Shown: piece by piece, positions 5,344 through 7,954 of the stretch
How positions within the stretch are numbered: the first letter of the stretch is position 1
Layout of the letters: each line of letters opens with the position of its first letter
From: RGIG3102 sp964369975
GTDB taxonomy: Bacteria; Bacillota; Clostridia; Oscillospirales; Ruminococcaceae
Reading direction: 5' to 3'
DNA length: 7,954 nucleotides
Assembly (NCBI GenBank): GCA_964369975.1
Contig: CAYJFZ010000034.1
Location: forward strand, 1-7,954
Position numbers and translations under genes: made by a program
The notes under the pieces: generated by a model
Database searches by the model: none
What the model was told of the DNA's origin: nothing
The model's input: the letters and a program-made list of their open reading frames with translations, nothing else

Positions 5344-6142
5344 TTTAAATACTGTTGACAATATGTGCTTAGACGGCAATCCTGTTGAAGAATTGCAAAA
5401 TGCTGACAAATGTGTAATATGAAAGAAAAAAGGAAATTTTACTAGATCTATTATACACAGTGAGGATAATCAATATATTTATACAGGAGTTCAAAATTCA
5501 GGGAATTATATTTTGGAAGGAAGGTTTTTATTTGAATATATAGATCCTCCCACAGATAGTGGCGATGGAAACTGATTAATAGGCGGAAGACAAACCGGAG
5601 CACAAACATTAGGTATTTTTATAGGAAAAGCAGGATTATTTGTAGCGTATGGAGGTGCTACTTCTGCACAACTTCCTAATTTATTAGAAAATACATGATA
5701 TACATATTTAATGGATATTAATGGTACAACTTTTACGACTGATGACGGAGTTAGTCAAGTTTATAAATATCCAAATGGAGGAAAACTTATTCCTGTTGAA
5801 AATCAAGTTGAAATAGGAATTTGCAATGTTACAAATGGCTATACAGGAGGAGTTGAAAAAAGAAGATTTTGGGGAAATCACGATTATCATAAATGTACTG
5901 ATGCAGTAACAGGTGAAGTGTTATATAATTATGAGGCAGGAACAGATTCCAATGGAATAGCTTGTTTTAAAAACTCAGTTAATAATGAATTGAAATATAG
6001 TGAAAGTGAAATTAATTTTACTTCTACTAACGCTTTGCTTACTAGATCTGTATCTGAACTAAATGATATATCTGTAAACCATAGTAATAATTACGAAGAG
6101 AATAAGGAATCACTTAATCAATTAGGAATAATATTAAATTAA
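5336..6142 (+). CDS. LamG-like (concanavalin-fold) tail/host-recognition protein, three TGA (Trp)
   Basis: This 268-residue protein reads through TGA at 5420-5422, 5573-5575 and 5696-5698. A short N-terminal module (L-D-G-N-P-V-E-E-L, ending C-V-I-W-K-K) is followed by a jelly-roll-like domain. That domain includes N-W-L-I-G-G-R, T-W-Y-T-Y-L-M-D and R-R-F-W-G-N. The segment G-E-V-L-Y-N-Y-E-A-G, then D-S-N-G-I-A-C-F, resembles the end of LamG-like domains common in gut phage appendage proteins, so glycan or host-surface binding is likely. The first ATG overlaps the previous gene by eight bases. A second ATG at 5363 is possible. Without recoding only the C-terminal half, from an internal ATG at 5711, would be called, which would split the domain. 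Confidence 0.8.
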
Positions 6143-6149
6143 TACCACA

Positions 6150-6623
6150 ATGTATCACACTTCAGAAGAGGCTTTAAAGATCATAAGAAAAATCATGGCA
6201 AAAGAAGACCTGAAAACACAACATAGATTATTGCTAGATCTACCTATATCTTATTGCAATTATTACAACAAGGATAGGATGTACAATGAAAACGAGGTAT
6301 GTTGAATTGAAAAAACAGAATTAGCACAATTAGGAATTATTGAAAGTAATCCCTTGTATAACAAGGAAAGAGTCAAGTTTATTTCTTATTCAAAAATGAC
6401 AGAATTTAAACCATTATCTGATCGTACTCAATGGAGGAGTTATCAATATTATGATTCTGATTCATATCATTTAGTAGATGAAAGATGCCTTAAAGGGTGT
6501 AGAAGAATATCTGTTATAGATAATGAAATATATGAGGCTACTATCGATATTCCGAGAGCGGATAAAGATCCGCATGACACTATAGACGGAAAATGGATAA
6601 AAGTAGAACCAGAAATTGCGTAA
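6150..6623 (+). CDS. Hypothetical protein in tail unit (157 aa), one TGA (Trp)
   Basis: The frame runs from ATG 6150 through a TGA at 6303-6305 (context E-V-C-W-I-E-K) to TAA at 6621-6623. The N-terminal 30 residues are charged and helical. The middle is tyrosine-rich (Y-C-N-Y-Y-N-K-D-R-M-Y, then Y-Q-Y-Y-D-S-D-S-Y). The C-terminal part has C-L-K-G-C-R-R and ends I-D-G-K-W-I-K-V-E-P. The other two tryptophans are TGG. I recognise no family. Its place directly after the LamG-like gene, seven bases on, suggests a virion or assembly role, but an unrelated function is equally possible. The next gene begins one base after its TAA. Confidence 0.75.
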
Positions 6624-6624
6624 A

Positions 6625-7062
6625 ATGATACAAATAAAGATTTTAAGTAGAAAAGATTTTAACACATACATGAAAGAAAATAATTGGGTTATAGATATGG
6701 ACTCGATATCAATAATTCAAATTTGTAATGCCAATTATTACAATGATGGAAATAACGAGCCTTTACTTCCTGATAAATTTTATATCAAATTTGATGATTG
6801 TGAAAATGATTCAGACGATCTAAAGGCTTTTGATAGCTCATTAGCTAAAGAATTGTTGCAATATATTAACAATAATATAAATTCTAAAAAATGGATAATA
6901 CATTGCTCTGCTGGAATAAGCAGATCAGGAGCAGTTGGTTTATTTATTCACGATTATTTAAAATTTTTAGGACATCAGGTAAAATGTAGAGATTTCGATA
7001 AAATTAGACCTAATGCAAAAGTTTTAAGAGAATTAAATAATTTATTAAATAAATATGAATAA
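6625..7062 (+). CDS. Dual-specificity/tyrosine-type protein phosphatase
   Basis: This 145-residue protein has the cysteine-phosphatase P-loop H93-C94-S-A-G-I-S-R100-S-G, matching the HCxxGxxR[S/T] signature. Cys94 is the nucleophile and Arg100 binds phosphate. A conserved-looking R-P-N-A (108 in the downstream helix region: I-R-P-N-A-K-V) follows, as in compact dual-specificity phosphatases. The general acid is probably in the D57/D58 to D64 acidic loop. The likely substrates are phosphotyrosine, phosphoserine or other phospho-esters, and the target is unknown. I chose ATG 6625, one base after the upstream TAA, over the in-frame TTG at 6616 that would overlap it. Both tryptophans are TGG. The lipoprotein gene overlaps its end by eight bases (ATGAATAA). 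Confidence 0.9.
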   Translation: MIQIKILSRKDFNTYMKENNWVIDMDSISIIQICNANYYNDGNNEPLLPDKFYIKFDDCENDSDDLKAFDSSLAKELLQYINNNINSKKWIIHCSAGISRSGAVGLFIHDYLKFLGHQVKCRDFDKIRPNAKVLRELNNLLNKYE

Positions 7063-7351
7063 AATTTGATTAATAATACTAATATTCGTAAGCTGTTCAT
7101 CGGTAAATAAAATTCATTATGAAGAATATCGATATGACATCCAGTATAAATTAGATTCTATATCAAAATCAAATGATATTCAATTTGAATTTAATGAAAA
7201 TATAATAGTTTCGAACATAGGGAAAATTGTAAAATCTTCAATATATTCATACGTAAAAAAAGATTCCATATATATTTATACAATTGATATTGTAGAATCT
7301 GATACAGTATTAAAAATAAGAAGAGAAAAGCATGATAAAATTGAATTCTAA
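7055..7351 (+). CDS. Small predicted lipoprotein, TGA (Trp) at codon 5
   Basis: Read with TGA=Trp (7067-7069), the gene gives a 98-residue protein with a textbook lipoprotein signal. A short basic start (M-N-K-I-W) is followed by a hydrophobic core (L-I-I-L-I-F) and a lipobox F-V-S-C, with Cys14 as the lipidation site. Signal peptidase II should therefore cleave it and leave it tethered to the envelope. The mature part is short, charged and tyrosine/isoleucine-rich, probably beta-stranded, with no known family. Phage lipoproteins often block superinfection or adjust the envelope, which is inference here. It is tightly nested: its start overlaps the phosphatase by eight bases and its last 20 bases overlap the protease start. 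In a standard-code reading it would terminate after four residues. Confidence 0.78.
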
Positions 7352-7925
7352 TTTATGCCTCAAAAGCGAATTTGAGGAATCGGATGTTAAAGATATTAAA
7401 TCTGATATAATTACAGGAGTTCCTCATGATGGCTACCTCATAACAAATTTAGGTAGTATTATAGACCAGGGATTCCAGGATAGTTGTTCAGCAATTGTTG
7501 CAATAACAGCATTAGATTTTTACAATGAAATTCGCAAAAAGAAATCCAAAATATCTATAAATAATATTTACAAATTAAGAAAAAATAAAGATATTGACGG
7601 AATGTCCATAAAAGAATCTCTTCAAATTCTCAAAAATAAGAAACACATAAATTCTTTTGGAAGAATAACTCAATTAGATGAATTAAAACACTTAATAATG
7701 TCTAAAGGACCTATTTGTATAGGTCTTCCGTTAAAAAATTATTCTGATTCCTTTTGAATGGGAGAAGAACAAATAGGATATCATGCGGTATGCTTAATAG
7801 GATGAACCGAAAAAGGATACATAATAAGAAATTCATGAGGAAAAGAAAGAGGTAAAAATGGATGTCATTTGTTAAGGAACGAGGATGTCGGATCTATTAT
7901 TGAGGCATGATGTATCATAGATTAA
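7332..7925 (+). CDS. Papain-like (C1A-type) cysteine protease, four TGA (Trp)
   Basis: This 197-residue protein has a full papain-type catalytic set. Gln46 serves the oxyanion hole and Cys52 lies in Q-G-F-Q-D-S-C-S-A. His151 is in Y-H-A-V and Asn167 in R-N-S-W-G. TGA codons at 7755-7757, 7803-7805, 7836-7838 and 7908-7910 all encode Trp. Two of them are the family-conserved tryptophans of G-W and N-S-W-G. The protein is shorter than cellular papains and has only about 40 residues before the active-site region, so it lacks a classical propeptide. No signal peptide is seen, so cytoplasmic or virion action is likely. It may process virion proteins or attack host proteins. Its start lies inside the lipoprotein gene. 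A reading that stops at the first TGA would lose His and Asn. Confidence 0.92.
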
Positions 7926-7930
7926 ATAAA

Positions 7931-7954
7931 ATGTTATTTTTATACAATAAAAAA
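7931..7954 (+). CDS. Start of a further gene, cut by the window edge
   Basis: An ATG five bases after the protease TAA opens a frame (M-L-F-L-Y-N-K-K) that runs off the window. The spacing matches the other gene junctions here. Too little remains to suggest a product. Confidence 0.4.

Noticed and set aside
5708..5890. Antisense open frame under the LamG-like gene
   Set aside because: It has no start context or motif, and the + strand LamG-like frame explains the region.
6616..6624. TTG start for the phosphatase
   Set aside because: ATG 6625 sits one base after the upstream TAA, like other junctions here, and the three extra residues add nothing recognisable.
6471..6671. Antisense open frame across the 6150 and 6625 genes
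   Set aside because: It is a shadow of the two + strand genes with biased hydrophobic composition.
2613..6782. Shared 13-base string CCTGATAAATTTT (2615 and 6770 regions)
   Set aside because: Both encode P-D-K-F in unrelated proteins, and the similarity does not extend. It is most likely chance in AT-rich coding DNA.
1538..7757. Series of pseudogenes or frameshifts caused by TGA stops
   Set aside because: Frames stay open and conserved motifs continue in the same frame after every TGA, and several TGAs fall on family-conserved tryptophans. Random decay would not do this 16 times.

Overview
The window reads as part of a double-stranded DNA bacteriophage (or prophage) of a Bacteroidota host, probably from a gut-type community. 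It is AT-rich, every gene lies on the + strand, and genes are short and tightly packed. It carries phage-type small enzymes, a stand-alone tRNA and a tail-appendage module. Two convincing promoters have the Bacteroidota layout (TTTG, 19 bases, TAnnTTTG). Ribosome binding sites are not evident, which also fits that phylum. I cannot assign a phage family. A crAss-like or other Bacteroidota phage is plausible but unproven.

The key to reading the window is that TGA is not a stop but encodes tryptophan (genetic code 4 type). Nine genes cross a total of 16 in-frame TGA codons, and each then ends at TAA, often overlapping or abutting the next ATG. The clearest proof is the last full gene, a papain-type cysteine protease. 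Its family-conserved G-W and N-S-W-G tryptophans are TGA codons, and its catalytic His and Asn lie beyond the first TGA. Read with the standard code, about half of the genes here would be lost or truncated. All 20 complete genes stop at TAA. TAG appears in frame neither as a stop nor as a sense codon.

Layout. (1) 1-2662: eight genes, possibly one transcription unit: a small membrane protein, an SPFH/prohibitin-like membrane protein, and six small unknown proteins. (2) 2663-2950: non-coding, holding a 10-N assembly gap, two promoter-like elements associated with inverted repeats, and tRNA-Glu(UUC). (3) 2951-4604: an unknown acidic protein, a MazG-like nucleotide pyrophosphohydrolase, a calcineurin-like metallophosphoesterase and a small MGWG-type phage protein. 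These probably share the promoter upstream of the tRNA. (4) 4606-7954: a third promoter, then a likely virion appendage module: a small beta-type protein, a leucine/glutamate repeat peptide, a short adaptor-like protein, a LamG-like protein and an unknown protein. It runs without a break into a dual-specificity-type phosphatase, a lipoprotein and the papain-like protease. The next gene starts at the right edge.

How the genes may work together (inference): the metabolic enzymes adjust nucleotide or phospho-ester pools during infection, and the tail module makes host-contact parts. The phosphatase, lipoprotein and protease group looks like a host-modifying or envelope-acting cassette. The tryptophan-inserting tRNA that reads UGA is not in the window. 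It may be elsewhere in the genome, in the unsequenced gap, or supplied by the host.
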